Assembly (NCBI GenBank): GCA_964035575.1
Contig: OZ037918.1
Coordinates: 1,054,001 to 1,118,000, forward strand
DNA length: 64,000 nucleotides
From: Rhynchopus sp. YZ270_cl-10
Taxonomy: Eukaryota; Euglenozoa; Diplonemea; Diplonemida; Diplonemidae
Direction of reading: 5' to 3'
Position numbers and translations under genes: made by a program
Shown: piece after piece, positions 31,596-42,442 of the stretch
Position numbering within the stretch: position 1 is the first letter of the stretch
Layout: each line of letters opens with the position of its first letter
Notes under the pieces: generated by a model
Seen by the model: the letters and a program-made list of their open reading frames with translations, nothing else
Told to the model about the DNA's origin: nothing
Database searches by the model: none

Positions 31596-34500
31596 ATGGA
31601 GGGTCCATCATCCTGTGTGTTCGCATGGGGCCCTGCTGCTGTCGGGCAGAAGAAGCTTGTTGTGACCGGGTCTGCGGCAGGGTCGGAATTCTCTGCACAA
31701 GACATCTTCACCGCCCCGACCGGACCTAGCAGCCCGACCAACAAAAAGTCGCTTATTATCATTCATGAGGCAAAGATTGAGACTGGGAAGTTGGAGAAGA
31801 GGGCGCAGCTTGACGTTGGGAGCAACAGACTGGAGCGTGTCAAATGGGTGAAAAGCTCGCATGCGTCTGCAGGGGCAAATGGACTGATTATTGGGCAGGT
31901 CTCCGACGGGACGGTTCAGGTGTTCAGCGCAGAGGCGATGCTTGCGAATGGGTTGAAGGAAGCTGCGCCTGCCGCCCCTACACCCAAACCTGCCGAAGGT
32001 GCTGAAGGTGCTGCAAAGCCGAAGCCTGCCCCCGCACTGCGCAACCCGCTCCTCTGCACGATCAGACATCCCCGTGGCGCTGTCGTCACCTTTGATGTGT
32101 CGCCCAACGGTGCTCAGGTGGCCCTGGCAGGTCCAGAGGCAGTGCTCTCCGTGTGGAACCTAGAGGACCCGAAGAAGCCGACGGAGGCCCCCCTGGAGCA
32201 CCCAGCAAACCCCGCCGCGAATCTGAAGGCAAGCGACATCCAGTACAACCCGACGCGGCCGGAGATTCTGGCAGTGTCGACGCACCAAGGGACCGTGCAG
32301 CTGTGGACGCTGACGAAGCCGGGGAAGCTCTGGTCGCAGATCCAGGCAAGCGGGATGGTGGGGTTCACGTGTGTCGCGTGGTCGCCGGTGAACCCTGGTG
32401 AGCTGGTGGTCGGGACAGAGTCGTCGATGCATGCTGGCGGCATGCGTGGGCCACCCTGCGCGATCCAGCTCTGGGACTTCAACCGCCCCGGATACGACAG
32501 ACTGACCCGGCCAAAGTCGGTCATGGATGAGAGGCACTTCGGCGGGATCAAGTCGCTCTCGTGGAGCAAGCTTGACCCTACCATGCTTGTCGCGACAGAC
32601 ACCGATGGACAGTATGTGTTTTGATATTTCTCAAAAAAAATAATTTAAACCTCACAGGGTGCTGCTCTGGGACCCGCAGGAGTGCAAGTTCATCGCAGAG
32701 CTCCCGCACAAGGGTGGAGGGAAGCTTTCCGTAGCATGGCACCCCAGTGTATGTGGACGTCGTGTACATATTGGCATTATTCACATACACCACACAGATG
32801 CCGCTCCTTGCCTCTGCAGCTGCCATTGAGGGGAGGCTGCTTGTGTCCAGCATGCACGCACTGCCAAAGGTGTGTACATTAACCACACCTTCACCCTCTT
32901 CACCCATTCACACCTTCACCCCCTACACACACCATAGGGCAGCGCCGCACCAGGGTGGCTCAAGCGCCCCTGCGGCTTCACCTTCGGCTTTGGGGGGCGC
33001 ATGGCCGGGCACAGCAGCAAGAGCAACCACGGAGAGCACGTCAACACGAACGTGCGCCTCCTGCAGTCCTCGAACGACGAGAGCCCCTTTGCGGCGCGTG
33101 CGGTTGAGTTCGCTGCTGCGCTTGCTTCGGAGGAGGCGGACGCACTCACGACGTTGTGCGCGGCACGCGCCAAGCTGGCGAAGGAACGTGGCGAGCGTGA
33201 CGCACACACGATCTGGAGTCTGATGAGCCGCCTGCTTGTGGAGGAGGTGCACGTCGCTGTGCGCAGCCATCTAGGCTTCGAGGAGGCGAGCCTTGCGGAT
33301 GCGGAGGACAACGTGCCGCAGACGAAGGCGGACGACATGGCACGGCGGTGCTTCCTGGCGGGGGACACTGGACGGGCACACCAGTGGCTGCTTGCGGGGA
33401 ACCGTGTCGCAGACGCGCTGGTATTCAGCCACGTGAGCAACGGCTTCCCCGAGGCCATGGCACGCTACTACGCGAACGCGTCCAAGGCAGCACCACCGCC
33501 GTCGGCAGCGCTCGTCTCCCTCGTGCGCTGCTACGTGGAAGGCGCGTCGGCAGTGCAAGAGCTCATTGCAGGTCTTGGACAGAAAGACGCACGTCTGACA
33601 TGGAAGGAGCTGCTCGCGATCTCCGCATGTGTAGGACAGGCAGAGCAGCAAACGCTCTACGACGCGCTCGCAGACGTCATTGAGCAGGAGAAGGAGGGTG
33701 ACTCCGTGCTGTGCTGGATTGCGGCGGTATGCCCCTTTTGAGATTCAACAATTTCACCCAACCACAACACACAGGGCAACGTGGGGAAGATCCTCGACCA
33801 CATGGTGTCGAAGGTCGACAAGCGCAAGCCGGAGCAGCTTGAGCAGATTGTTGAGATGGCACAGATCCTTGGCAAGGTGTACGGGGTTGCGGTGGGCACG
33901 GAGGCATACTGGGACCTGCAGTACCGCTACGCGTCACTGTTGGGTGGGCAAGGCATGCTTGCTGCGTGGGAGGCCACGAAGCTGCTGGTCAACTGCGACC
34001 ACATGCCCTCCATCGAGCTTCGTTGGCGCCTTGTCAACTCGTACTGGCCTGACTCGGGCATCAACCCGACACAGCCCTACGAAAGCTTTGCCTTCCAATA
34101 CGTCGCTGAGCCCGTCCCAGTGGTGCAGGAGGAGGTGTGGCCTGCACAGCCAGCAGCCGCAGCACACCAGCCAGTGCACCACACACAGCCCGCCCACCAC
34201 CAGCACGCGGCCCCAGCGGTGCACCACACACAGCCGGCGGCACACCACGCAGCGCACCAGCCCGTGGCAGCAGCACACCACACGGCGCACCAGCCTGTGG
34301 CAGCAGCGCACCACCATCACCACCATCCCCACCACCACCAGCCCGCGCAGCCAGCAGCAGCGCACGGCGCTACGAACTTCCCGCACGGCGGACGCCAGCA
34401 GCCCCTCACAGCGAACCCCGTCGTCAAGCCGGCTAACCTCTACAGCCAGGACGACACTGCAGTGTACCAGAAGATGGCAGGCGCGTATCAGAAGATGTAC

Positions 34501-34794
34501 TCTCACGCGCTCTCACACGAGGAGTTTGAGCTCTCGAAACGGGTGCACGCTTCCATCACAGGTATGCCCTTAGGTTAAACCTATCTACCCCCTTGTACCC
34601 CCCCTTTTGCAGAACTGCTGAACCGAATCGCCCACCGCAAGCTCTCTGAGGCGTGCCGCACAGACGTGCTGCAGATGTGCCGTGCACCTGAGTACTTCGA
34701 CGAGTGGCTTGGCCACGTCCAGCAGACGCACTGGCAGGAGTACCAGTCCTTCGCTGAGATCTCCCACCTCCGTGATGCCTGGCCTCACTGCTAG
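31596..34794 (+). CDS. SEC31: Sec31, COPII outer-coat subunit, six exons
   Basis: Exons 31596-32611, 32658-32748, 32798-32869, 32938-33726, 33775-34561 and 34613-34794 join in frame (978 residues). The five introns are 46-68 nt; four begin GTATG and one GTGTG. Sec31 pairs with Sec13 to form the outer cage of COPII vesicles leaving the ER. The N-terminal ~400 residues are WD40 repeats (for example VAWSPVNPGELVVGTESS, IQLWDFNR, LLWDPQECKFIAELP). A long helical solenoid follows, with ARRCFLAGDTGRAHQWLLAG and ALVFSHVSNGFPEAMARYYA, the ancestral coatomer element. A His/Ala/Gln-rich spacer with up to six consecutive His replaces the usual proline-rich region. The C-terminal helices (KMAGAYQKMYSHALSHEEFE to the end) match the Sec31 tail. 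The spacer is unusual. Confidence 0.9.
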
Positions 34795-35152
34795 CTGCCC
34801 GCAAGCAGAGGCTAGGGGTCGGGTGTGGGGGTGGGTTGGGGTGTTGACTTTTGATGATTTTGGTTTACATATGTTATGACGCTAACGAAAATATAAAAAA
34901 AAAACTGTTTTGGGAAAACTATGGTGGAATAATGGGTACTTGTCGTTTTTTTTGTTCGGTGGTTTGGGGTTCACATTGGGGGTGGGTGAGCAAAAATAGC
35001 TGGTTGGCGTTGATAAGGGCGAATTTGTTTTTACGGGAAAACAAACTAACAAAAAACGTTGGGTTTTTGGGAAAATGGTGATATTTTTTTTATGTGTCCA
35101 CTTTTGTGTTACAGCTTGTCGATGCGTTGTTTTCCCTCCTCAGTTTTTCTTA

Positions 35153-35245
35153 GGTGACTAAGCACGAGAGGCTTAGGTTCATCTTATAAACTTTTCTTTC
35201 TTTTCTTTAAGGTTGACTGAGCACGCGAAGGCTTAGGAGCATCTG
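35153..35245 (+). repeat. Hairpin module A, tandem copies 4 and 5
   Basis: Copy 4 (35153-35186) is nearly identical to copy 1: GGTGACTAAGC, ACGAGAG, GCTTAGGTTCATCTTA. A pyrimidine tract ending TTTAAG leads directly into copy 5 (35211-35245): CTGAGC, loop ACGCGAAG, GCTTAG, GAGCATCTG. Confidence 0.8.
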
Positions 35246-35490
35246 ACCGCCTTTCTTCGTTTCTCTCTCCCCCCGGCCTATGAATCACAGGTCACCTGCC
35301 CACTGCTGTCCCCGCAAAACGAGACCTAACGTGTATGTATTGAAAAGCCCTTTCTTGCCGTACTCCGACGTGCAGCAAAAGGGAATATGGATTTTTCTTT
35401 TTGTTTGTTCCTTCACACATCTCACGTTCCATTTTGGTGGTCAGGTGACCCAAACAGAGGCTGGTCATCTTAGTAACTTTTCTTGGCACA

Positions 35491-35520
35491 TTGTCACGAG
35501 AGGTTGTATTTCAAGTCAAC
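35491..35520 (+). repeat. Type B dispersed repeat, copy 2 (core only)
   Basis: ttgtcacgagaggttgtatt followed by tcaagtcaac; only the core and tail are present. Confidence 0.5.
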
Positions 35521-35709
35521 TTTCGTTTAAATTTCCTTTTTTTTTGTTGAAGAGTGCCCATTCTGGTCATAACTACCTTCCCCAGAGCAGGCCACTTTCT
35601 CAGATCTCCCCCCCCTCTGAAGTAAGGAATTTTTCGCATATTTTTCACAGTGCGGCACATTCACTTTCTTTCAACTTGGAATATGCCCATTCTCTTTTTT
35701 CACATTATT

Positions 35710-35849
35710 ACCACCTGATTTTTACCCCGCGTATAGGCGCGTAAAGGCGTGTATAGGACCGTATAGGTCCGTACAGGCATAGACGGACCATATGTACATG
35801 CCTTTACGCGCTTTTCCGCGCCTATACGCGAGTGTAAAAATCAGGTGGT
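35710..35849. mobile_element. MITE-like foldback element with ~32-bp inverted termini
   Basis: The ends ACCACCTGATTTTTAC (35710-35725) and GTAAAAATCAGGTGGT (35834-35849) are perfect inverted repeats. Pairing continues inward over CGCGTATAGGCGCG, with a 1-2 base difference between the two blocks. The centre is made of cgtatagg-like units (gtgtataggaccgtatagg). TTATT flanks the left end directly and the right end after one base, a possible target duplication. No coding capacity. Confidence 0.75.
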
Positions 35850-36002
35850 GTTATTATTGTTATACCTACAAGCGTAGCTTAACAGGAGAAATAGTTCCTC
35901 AGATACGGTCGCCAATCACCCCTCTAACAGGGTAATTGTGCAATCAACGAAAAAGCCTTTTTTTTCCCCTTTTACTTACCTATCAGAGTTACTATTTTTC
36001 CA

Positions 36003-36039
36003 GATGGCCAAGCACAACACGAGGCTTAAGGTGCATCTG
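36003..36039 (+). repeat. Hairpin module A, copy 6
   Basis: GATGG CCAAGC, enlarged loop ACAACACGAG, GCTTAAGG, TGCATCTG. The stem is imperfect. Confidence 0.5.
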
Positions 36040-36091
36040 AAGGTCTCAAGGAGAGACCAGGCTTGGTTTTTCTCGATCTTTTCTAGGTACA

Positions 36092-36120
36092 TTCGTTGAG
36101 GGCTTTTGTATTTTCAAAAC
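36092..36120 (+). repeat. Type B dispersed repeat, copy 3 (divergent)
   Basis: ttcgttgagggcttttgtat followed by tttcaaaac; core altered, tail kept. Confidence 0.4.
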
Positions 36121-36825
36121 TTCCCTTCCTTTTTTACTAACTGTTTTCCCCCCCTCCTATTTTAACGAGCGAAGTTTTCATACAGAGAAAAAAACGTTTT
36201 TCTTTTTCTTTTGAAGCAAAACAGAATTTTTATGGTAGACTGCTATAGCTATTATGGGCCTACCTGTCTTTTGAAACAACACAGTGGAACCGAGGAACAG
36301 CAACATCGAAGTGCCACTACATACAATTAAGGAATTAAGGTCTGAGAGTGTGGACGGACCCAGAGGCGCACTTCATAGGCGAAAGCTTTGGGTGAGGGGG
36401 TTGGGGTTTGATTTTAAAAAAAAATAGGGTCTCCCAACGACCAATAGAGAATCCAGCAAAAAAAGCAAACAAAGATTCAGAAAAATCCCCCCCTTTTTAG
36501 ATTCCGTTGTGCACCAACAGGGGCAGAACCACGACCTATTGAGGCCGAGGTTTCTCCAGAACATGTGACAAACACAGAAGGCTCCAATACACACCCTGTT
36601 GTACAGCACCATTTACGTTGCATTTTTTTTTTTTTCATTTTTCTTCTCCAAAACAAACACAGCCCAACACAGTGGTCTCTCTGTCATCTAACACAACAAC
36701 ACACACACCACTCCCCTCTTTACCACTTTTCCCCCTCCCCCTTTGCCTTCTTTGTTCCTGGTGTGCCTGCGTCCGCTGCGGCGTTAGCACCACACTACCC
36801 CACCACCTTTTTTTTTCCTACTCAA

Positions 36826-38085
36826 ATGGCAGATCAATTGGAAAGGGTCTTGCAGAGGGTGAATCACCATGAACGGGACGAGCTGAGACGTGACATTGTC
36901 GATGTGCTGGGGCACTACCGGTCGTCGCTGAAGCCGGAGTTCTCGGAGGACTGTGTGGTGCTGAAGGGGACGATCCCCACGATGCACCAGAACAACACAT
37001 ACAACACACCTATCATCATTAAGATGAGACACTACCCGAGAGTCGCTCCTTTAGTGCAGGTCAAACCAACCGAAACGATGCGTCCATTCACCCGGGCAAC
37101 AGGGTACCGTATGGAAGATGACGGGTCGGTCAGGGTGGAGTACGCGATGAACTGGATTGCCGGGAGCAAGCTGATCAACCTGCTGAGGGATGTGCAGGCG
37201 AAGTTTAACATTGAGCCGCCGTTGTATTCACAGCCGCAGGGGACACGGAGTACGATGCGGACACACCAGCCTGCGGTGCAGCTGTCCCCTGAGGTGGAGG
37301 AACGGGTGCGTGTCTTCTTCAATAAAGTGCCGCACAACACTTATGCGGAGCGCGACACCGTGATCGCGCAGGTCGCGGAGCTCATCCAAAGCTACAAATC
37401 ACTGCAGCTTGAGTTCGCCGACCAGCTCGTCCAGCTCCGCGGCACGCTCCCAACACGCTACCGCGGCAACACCTACCACATCCCCATGCTCTTCCGCATC
37501 CCCATGCACTTCCCCAAAGAAGGCTCCCTCGGCCTCCCGCAGCCAGTTGTGTGTCCGACCAGAGATATGCACATCAAACCCAACCACAGAAACGTAGACG
37601 GAACCGGGCGGGTGTACTGCGAATACCTGAGTGAGTGGAACCGCAACACCCACAACCTGCGTGGGTGTGCGTTGAAGCTGATTCAGATCTTTGAGAGCGA
37701 GCCGCCTGTGTACGCTGCACCGAGACAGGCCCAGCCACAGCCGGTACCACAACCCGTTGCGCAGCAGTACCAACCACCTCCGCAGCAGGTACAGAGCAGA
37801 CCACCTGCAAGTGGAGGTGGCGGTGGCGGTGGAGGAGGAGGAGGAGGTGGTGACAAGGCAGATATGATAGCAAAGCTCAAGGCCGCAAAATGCAACAAAG
37901 CCGACAGTGACGAAGACAAAAACCTCTGTTCGATCTGCTTCGAAAACAAAAAGGACGTCCTCCTCATGCCCTGCAACCACGTCTGCCTCTGCGCGGAGTG
38001 CACCGTCTCTGTCCTCGAGGACAATTCACAATGCCCAGTCTGCCGTCAATCCATCACAAACGTTGTTCCTGGGGTCTTCCTGTAA
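36826..38085 (+). CDS. Double-UEV protein with C-terminal RING finger (TSG101/Vps23-like)
   Basis: A 419-residue protein with two tandem UEV domains (inactive E2-like folds). UEV-1 lies at about residues 10-130 (VVLKGTIPTMHQNNTYNTPI, then PLVQVKPTETM). UEV-2 lies at about 165-300 (VQLRGTLPTRYRGNTYHIPM). The LxGT(I/L)PxxxxxNTYxxP signature is that of TSG101/Vps23, which binds ubiquitin and PTAP-type peptides in ESCRT-I. A Pro/Gln linker and a 13-Gly run follow. The C-terminus is a C3HC4 RING (CSIC at 368, PCNHVCLC, CPVC) of the MGRN1/IAP type. The coiled coil and steadiness box of TSG101 are absent. I infer a ubiquitin ligase that recognises sorting motifs, rather than a normal ESCRT-I subunit. 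Start is the ATG at 36826; the upstream frame is leader sequence. Confidence 0.87.
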   Translation: MADQLERVLQRVNHHERDELRRDIVDVLGHYRSSLKPEFSEDCVVLKGTIPTMHQNNTYNTPIIIKMRHYPRVAPLVQVKPTETMRPFTRATGYRMEDDGSVRVEYAMNWIAGSKLINLLRDVQAKFNIEPPLYSQPQGTRSTMRTHQPAVQLSPEVEERVRVFFNKVPHNTYAERDTVIAQVAELIQSYKSLQLEFADQLVQLRGTLPTRYRGNTYHIPMLFRIPMHFPKEGSLGLPQPVVCPTRDMHIKPNHRNVDGTGRVYCEYLSEWNRNTHNLRGCALKLIQIFESEPPVYAAPRQAQPQPVPQPVAQQYQPPPQQVQSRPPASGGGGGGGGGGGGGDKADMIAKLKAAKCNKADSDEDKNLCSICFENKKDVLLMPCNHVCLCAECTVSVLEDNSQCPVCRQSITNVVPGVFL

Positions 38086-38314
38086 TGAATTTTTTTTTTC
38101 AAAAAAAATTTTTCGGGTCGATGGGGTGCTGGGGTGGTGGGGGGCATGAACTGCGGAGGGGGGGTAAGTATTAGCTAGCCTGCGAAAATGTGCCACGAGT
38201 TTTGTTGGAGACAATCGAGGGGAGAACGGGAGAGAGAGGGGGGTATTGGGGAGGGGGGAGGGCTTTTTTTTCTTTTTTCATTTTTTGAAATAATTTTTTT
38301 CTACCTGGGTTGCA

Positions 38315-38386
38315 GTGTACCTTTGGTACACCGGTCGTGCACCAAGGTACACTGTCACGAGAGGGCTTTGTACTTTGAATCAAAAG
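38315..38386 (+). repeat. Type B dispersed repeat, copy 4
   Basis: Perfect hairpin GTGTACC-TTT-GGTACAC (38315-38331), then ccggtcgtgcaccaaggtac, then actgtcacgagagggctttg and tactttgaatcaaaag. Confidence 0.65.
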
Positions 38387-38874
38387 GTTTTTTATTTTGT
38401 ATTTTTAGTGCAAAGAATTCTGATTTTTTTTTGGATAGAGCTGGAGAAAGAGAGAGCGTTTTTTTATTGCATTTGCCTTTTGATTTGACGGTGATTTTTG
38501 TCAAGGAGGTAATAGAGCATTTTTTTTTTTGTGACAACTGCCTTGCAAAGGTTGTAGGGGAGGAAATGAAAACATATCTGAGTTGTGCCCGAATTTTTTT
38601 GGTGTGAGCGATGTAAACACGACACAACTTATCCACAGAAAAGTTTTTGATTTTGTCCCTACACACGCCACAAAAATCCGGTGCGATCAACGAAAAATTC
38701 TTTTTCTGATTTCGTTTCTTTCTTTATCAGACTAGCTTAAACTCTGATAACAGTTTTTATTTTCTCTTCAGAATTCCTTCAAGAAAATTTGTTCAGATGA
38801 CGAATGAGGATAAGGGTCATTTTTTTACAAATCTTTCTTTCATTTAGGAGTTCCATTGTCATTTTATTTTTTTT

Positions 38875-38950
38875 GGTGACCAAGTATGAGAAGCTTGGAC
38901 TCATCTGACCAACCGTTCTCTTTTTGTAAGGTGACTAGTTAGGGTCATCT
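38875..38950 (+). repeat. Hairpin module A, tandem copies 7 and 8
   Basis: Copy 7: GGTGA CCAAG TATGAGAAG CTTGG ACTCATCTG. Its stem differs from copy 1 by a matched T-A to C-G change. After a pyrimidine tract ending GTAAG comes copy 8, GGTGACTAGTTAGGGTCATCT, which has lost the loop. Confidence 0.65.
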
Positions 38951-39189
38951 ACCCCTCTTTCTTTTGACTGGACAGGGGAACTACTTAACGAACGCGCTCG
39001 AAACAGTTTTTTTTTTTACACCAACCCGTGTGTTGCTTCTGTCAATATTATTACCTTTTTTGAAGGAAAAAAAAAAAGTGAAGACATTTTTGTGTGTGTT
39101 TTGGCTTATTTTGGTAGATTCCCAAACAAGTAGGGAGTTTCTTTGTCACAAAAGGCACACGAGTAATCCACGTACTTTTTTTTATATAC

Positions 39190-39332
39190 ATTGCCCGAAA
39201 AACCGGGGGGGCTGAGCTTCGCTTCTGTGTGCTGTGTGGTGCTCCAACGGGATATGGCTAACGTGACAACCAGCACTTTTCACCCTCAGGCAGACCTTCA
39301 TAGAGTTTCAGGAGGAAGCGCCACGAGGGGGG
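39190..39332 (+). repeat. Dispersed repeat C, copy 1
   Basis: Runs from tgcccgaaaaaccggggggg through cagcacttttcaccctcagg to a strongly conserved end, tagagtttcaggaggaagcg and ccacga. The last 30 nt (39297-39326) are identical, inverted, to 41113-41142. Confidence 0.65.
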
Positions 39333-40622
39333 GAAATTCAATGATTTGGTTTTTGCAGTCTATTTTTTTCCCCCCCACCACACCCATTCTTAGATGTGGG
39401 TAGCCACATTTCTCATTTGAGGTTTTATTTTTTGAAGACATGCTCGTGAGGCGCGTTTCAGCTGAGGGTTCTGTATGTCCGGGGACTTCGCGAGCGGCTG
39501 AGGATCTTGTCAACTCTTATTTTTTAGATGATTTCCAACATTGCCAGCTGTGCCAAGAGAGAGATGTTGTGTCCCCCCACCCTGCTCTCTTGTCTCGACA
39601 ATCGTTCACCAAGAGTTAGGTGAAGCGAACGGGAGTGCCTGTCAACTCACAACTCTTCGGCAGAAGGTGTGCCGCCGGCTGACGAGCGGTTGTGTACCGC
39701 CCTGTTCGCACTACAGTGCGGGCAAGAGCCATTTAGGTTTCCTTATTTTTTTTTTTTACATCTTCTGTTGTTGGTCGCAATTAGGCACTGTGCTTCAGGT
39801 GGGGTTGTCGTCTTTCTGTTTTTCTGTATTGTCTTTTGAAAGGTGGCTTTAAACTCTCGGGATGAGGATCATTTTTGAATTTGTTATTTTAAGTTTAGTC
39901 TCTTCTTCTCTCATCACATACGGGAACTGAGTCGGCGTGGTTGTGCCGTTGTCCGGGCCTTAGGGGAAGTGGCGCATTTGGGTTGGGTTCTTTGAGGATG
40001 CCTTTTGTCTTTTTTTGACACGGTGATTTTTGTGTGTCGATACAAAAAAAAAGAAGCTAGCCAAATTGGCACAACACAAAATTTTTTTTATTGCACAAAA
40101 CAATTGGCAACTAGTAGAAGAAAAAGTACACTCTTTGGAACAGGTAGCATCAGAAAAAAAGAAAATAAACAAGAGAGTCTCTTGACTCTATAATTTTTTT
40201 TTTGATGTCGTCTTGTGAAAAAGGCTCTCCCGGGGTGTGATTTTTAAGGGTATTTTTTGAGCGCTTGCGTCCTCCGATGACCGGTGAGGCGTTTGCACTT
40301 TCAACTTCTACTGGGGAGTGTAAACACACAGTGGCCTTGTTACCAACCAAAATGTATAGCGAGCGAAAAAAATGTAATCAAGCTCGAGCTTGTTACCAAA
40401 GTAGCAGAGAAAAAGCTTGTTGCTTTGCTTGTTTACCAGAGGGTAACGAGTCCCCTGTGCAGCATTAAAAAAAAAAACAGCTGGGTGCTGTTTTATTCCC
40501 CCCTCCCAATCTGTCTATTGGAACATTAGGTTATGTTGTTTTGGTGATTATTTCCTTTATTTTAGGCTCTTTTTTTGATTTTGAATGGGCGCACTAACGA
40601 GGCTCCAAGCTTTTCTTTTGTT

Positions 40623-40660
40623 CTAAGTACTCGGACAGTGAGGCTTAGGTTCACATCTTA
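40623..40660 (+). repeat. Hairpin module A, copy 9 (long loop)
   Basis: CTAAG, about 16-nt loop, CTTAG, GTTCACATCTTA; a T-run follows. Confidence 0.45.
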
Positions 40661-40939
40661 ATTTTTTTTTTTGACTAAGTTTAACAACTCGATGTGGGAA
40701 GTTGTCACATCGCAACTGTTTCGCTCAACAACAAAAATGCTCACCTTTCCCCACATGACAAGGTCAAAAGGGTTCATGTCAAAAAAACAAAACAGCTAAA
40801 CAATCCACACCACTACCAGTTGGATCTCTAATGCCTTTGTTCCTATCCCACCCACTATTTTTTTTTTTGTGGGGCATTTTCCCGTCCCCCTCGTTCTGTA
40901 TATCCTCCACTCGTTCTCGTCCCTTTTCTGCTCTCAGAA

Positions 40940-40965
40940 TTGTCTCTTGAGGGGTTTTGTATTGG
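40940..40965 (+). repeat. Type B dispersed repeat, copy 5 (core only, divergent)
   Basis: ttgtctcttgaggggttttg followed by tattgg; core altered, no upstream part. Confidence 0.35.
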
Positions 40966-41102
40966 GTTTTGCATCTTTTTTATCTTGCTCAGGTGTTAGG
41001 TTCAAAGGGGGGTAGGGTTGGGAAAAGACCGACAAGCTTTAAAAAAAAATTAGTTAAAAAAAAAGTACCAAGTCCTGGGCTGGACTTTAAATTGCATCCG
41101 GG

Positions 41103-41215
41103 GGGTTCCTTTCGTGGCGCTTCCTCCTGAAACTCTATGAAAGCCTACTTAGAGTGAAAAAGTGCTGGGACGGCTTCTCTAGAAGCGAGGCCAGGCCCCA
41201 GTTTTCGGGCGAGTA
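41103..41215 (-). repeat. Dispersed repeat C, copy 2 (inverted)
   Basis: The reverse complement shows gcccgaaaactggggcctgg, cagcactttttcactctaag and the conserved tagagtttcaggaggaagcg end, in the same order as copy 1. Confidence 0.65.
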
Positions 41216-41679
41216 AAAAAAAAATATAGTGGAGCTCATCTGGTGTCTACACTCTAAGGCAAGGCTTTCAAAAAAAAACAAAAAAAACAAAAAAAGGAAC
41301 GCTACAAAAAGGCAAAAATGGGGGAAAATCACAAAAGTATGAAGTAAAAAAGCAAAAAGTAGTGAGAATGCATCTCCCCCAAGTGGTGCCCAACCTAATA
41401 CCAAACCATGTTTTTTTCAAAAGCAAAACAAAAAAAAACTAAAAACAAAAAAGACAACAAAAAAAAAAGCAAAAAAAAAAAACTAATAAAAAGTCAACCA
41501 AAAAATCGAACCCCCTTTGTATCTTCGTCGCCCGTAATGCATACCCCAGTTGCTTCTTCTCACACCCAGTTGTAGCCATTCTCCTGAGGTCTTTGCCGTC
41601 CTCCTGCTCGCGCCGGCGCATTTCTTGCTTACGCAGGCACGTTGAGACGTGTCTGCCGAGGTCGGCGAACGGGGTGCCA

Positions 41680-41775
41680 GGGTATAAATAGATAATGCAC
41701 AACCTTTTCGTCACACAATACTGTCAACACCGGTGGGGTAGTTCCTGTGATGTTGTGCATTATCTATGTATACCC
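41680..41775. repeat. Foldback element with 24-bp arms
   Basis: gggtataaatagataatgca plus caac (41680-41703) pairs with its near-perfect inverse (41752-41775), 23 of 24 positions, around a 48-nt loop. No coding content. Confidence 0.75.
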
Positions 41776-42442
41776 AAGTGTATCGAGTACCAGTACTGAG
41801 TCATTTCAGGGTCGATGCATATCTACGATATCTCCGATATCGGCAGCTTGAACGCCTTCAAAGGGCCAATTCCCTTCACTCCAGCTCGGTACCACAGACC
41901 TCACATTTTTCTCCCACGCTTTGAGCCCGTTCGGCCCTGTTGCATGATTTTCCACATTTATTCTGGTTGCTTTCCGGCCTTCTTTTATATCGAGACGAAG
42001 TTAAGGAGACTCTTGCTATTCAACAGGCATGTGAGCAAGCAATGTGAGCAAGCAGTCGCATGTTCCACAATGCAAACACACCGCAACTCACCTGATCCTT
42101 CTGATCCGTCCAATATTTTGCTGATCATCTAAGATTATCTTGCCTTGAGGGAGGAGGCCAGCTGATCCAGTTTCGCTTCAGTCAAGCAAGCGGTCAGCAG
42201 CAGCTGTATCACAGAAGGATGACGAAGTTGAAAACGAGTCCTTGATCAGTAAATGCAAGGCCTTTGTTCGTTTTCAATACACACAAAGCGACCCTCTCTA
42301 CACTACGTGATTTTGCGACATTTTCCCCTCACCCCACCGCCCAAATTTAACCCAGCCCAGAGAGGGGGGAAGGGAATCTCAGGGAAATCTATTTGACTTT
42401 TATTTCCCCCTCTCGATTTCCCCCACGCTAAAAAAAAACAAA

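Larger units (their letters stand above)
34795..36825. other. Intergenic region rich in hairpin modules and a foldback element
   Basis: Holds module A copies 4, 5 and 6, type B copies at 35491-35520 and 36092-36120, and a 140-nt foldback element at 35710-35849. The rest is T-rich or A-rich. From about 36600 the sequence becomes the C/A-rich leader of the next gene. Confidence 0.55.
38086..42442. other. Long intergenic region with many dispersed repeats
   Basis: More than 4 kb without a recognisable gene. It contains type B copies (38315-38386 and 40940-40965), module A copies 7, 8 and 9, a pair of opposite-facing ~110-140 nt repeats (39190-39332 and 41103-41215), and a 24-bp-arm inverted repeat at 41680-41775. 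The stretch 41800-42300 is less repetitive but shows no coding pattern I can support. Confidence 0.5.

Noticed and set aside
34137-34436. Alternative + frame rich in Ala/Pro/Arg/Ser
   Set aside because: Out-of-frame reading of the His/Ala/Gln-rich spacer of Sec31.
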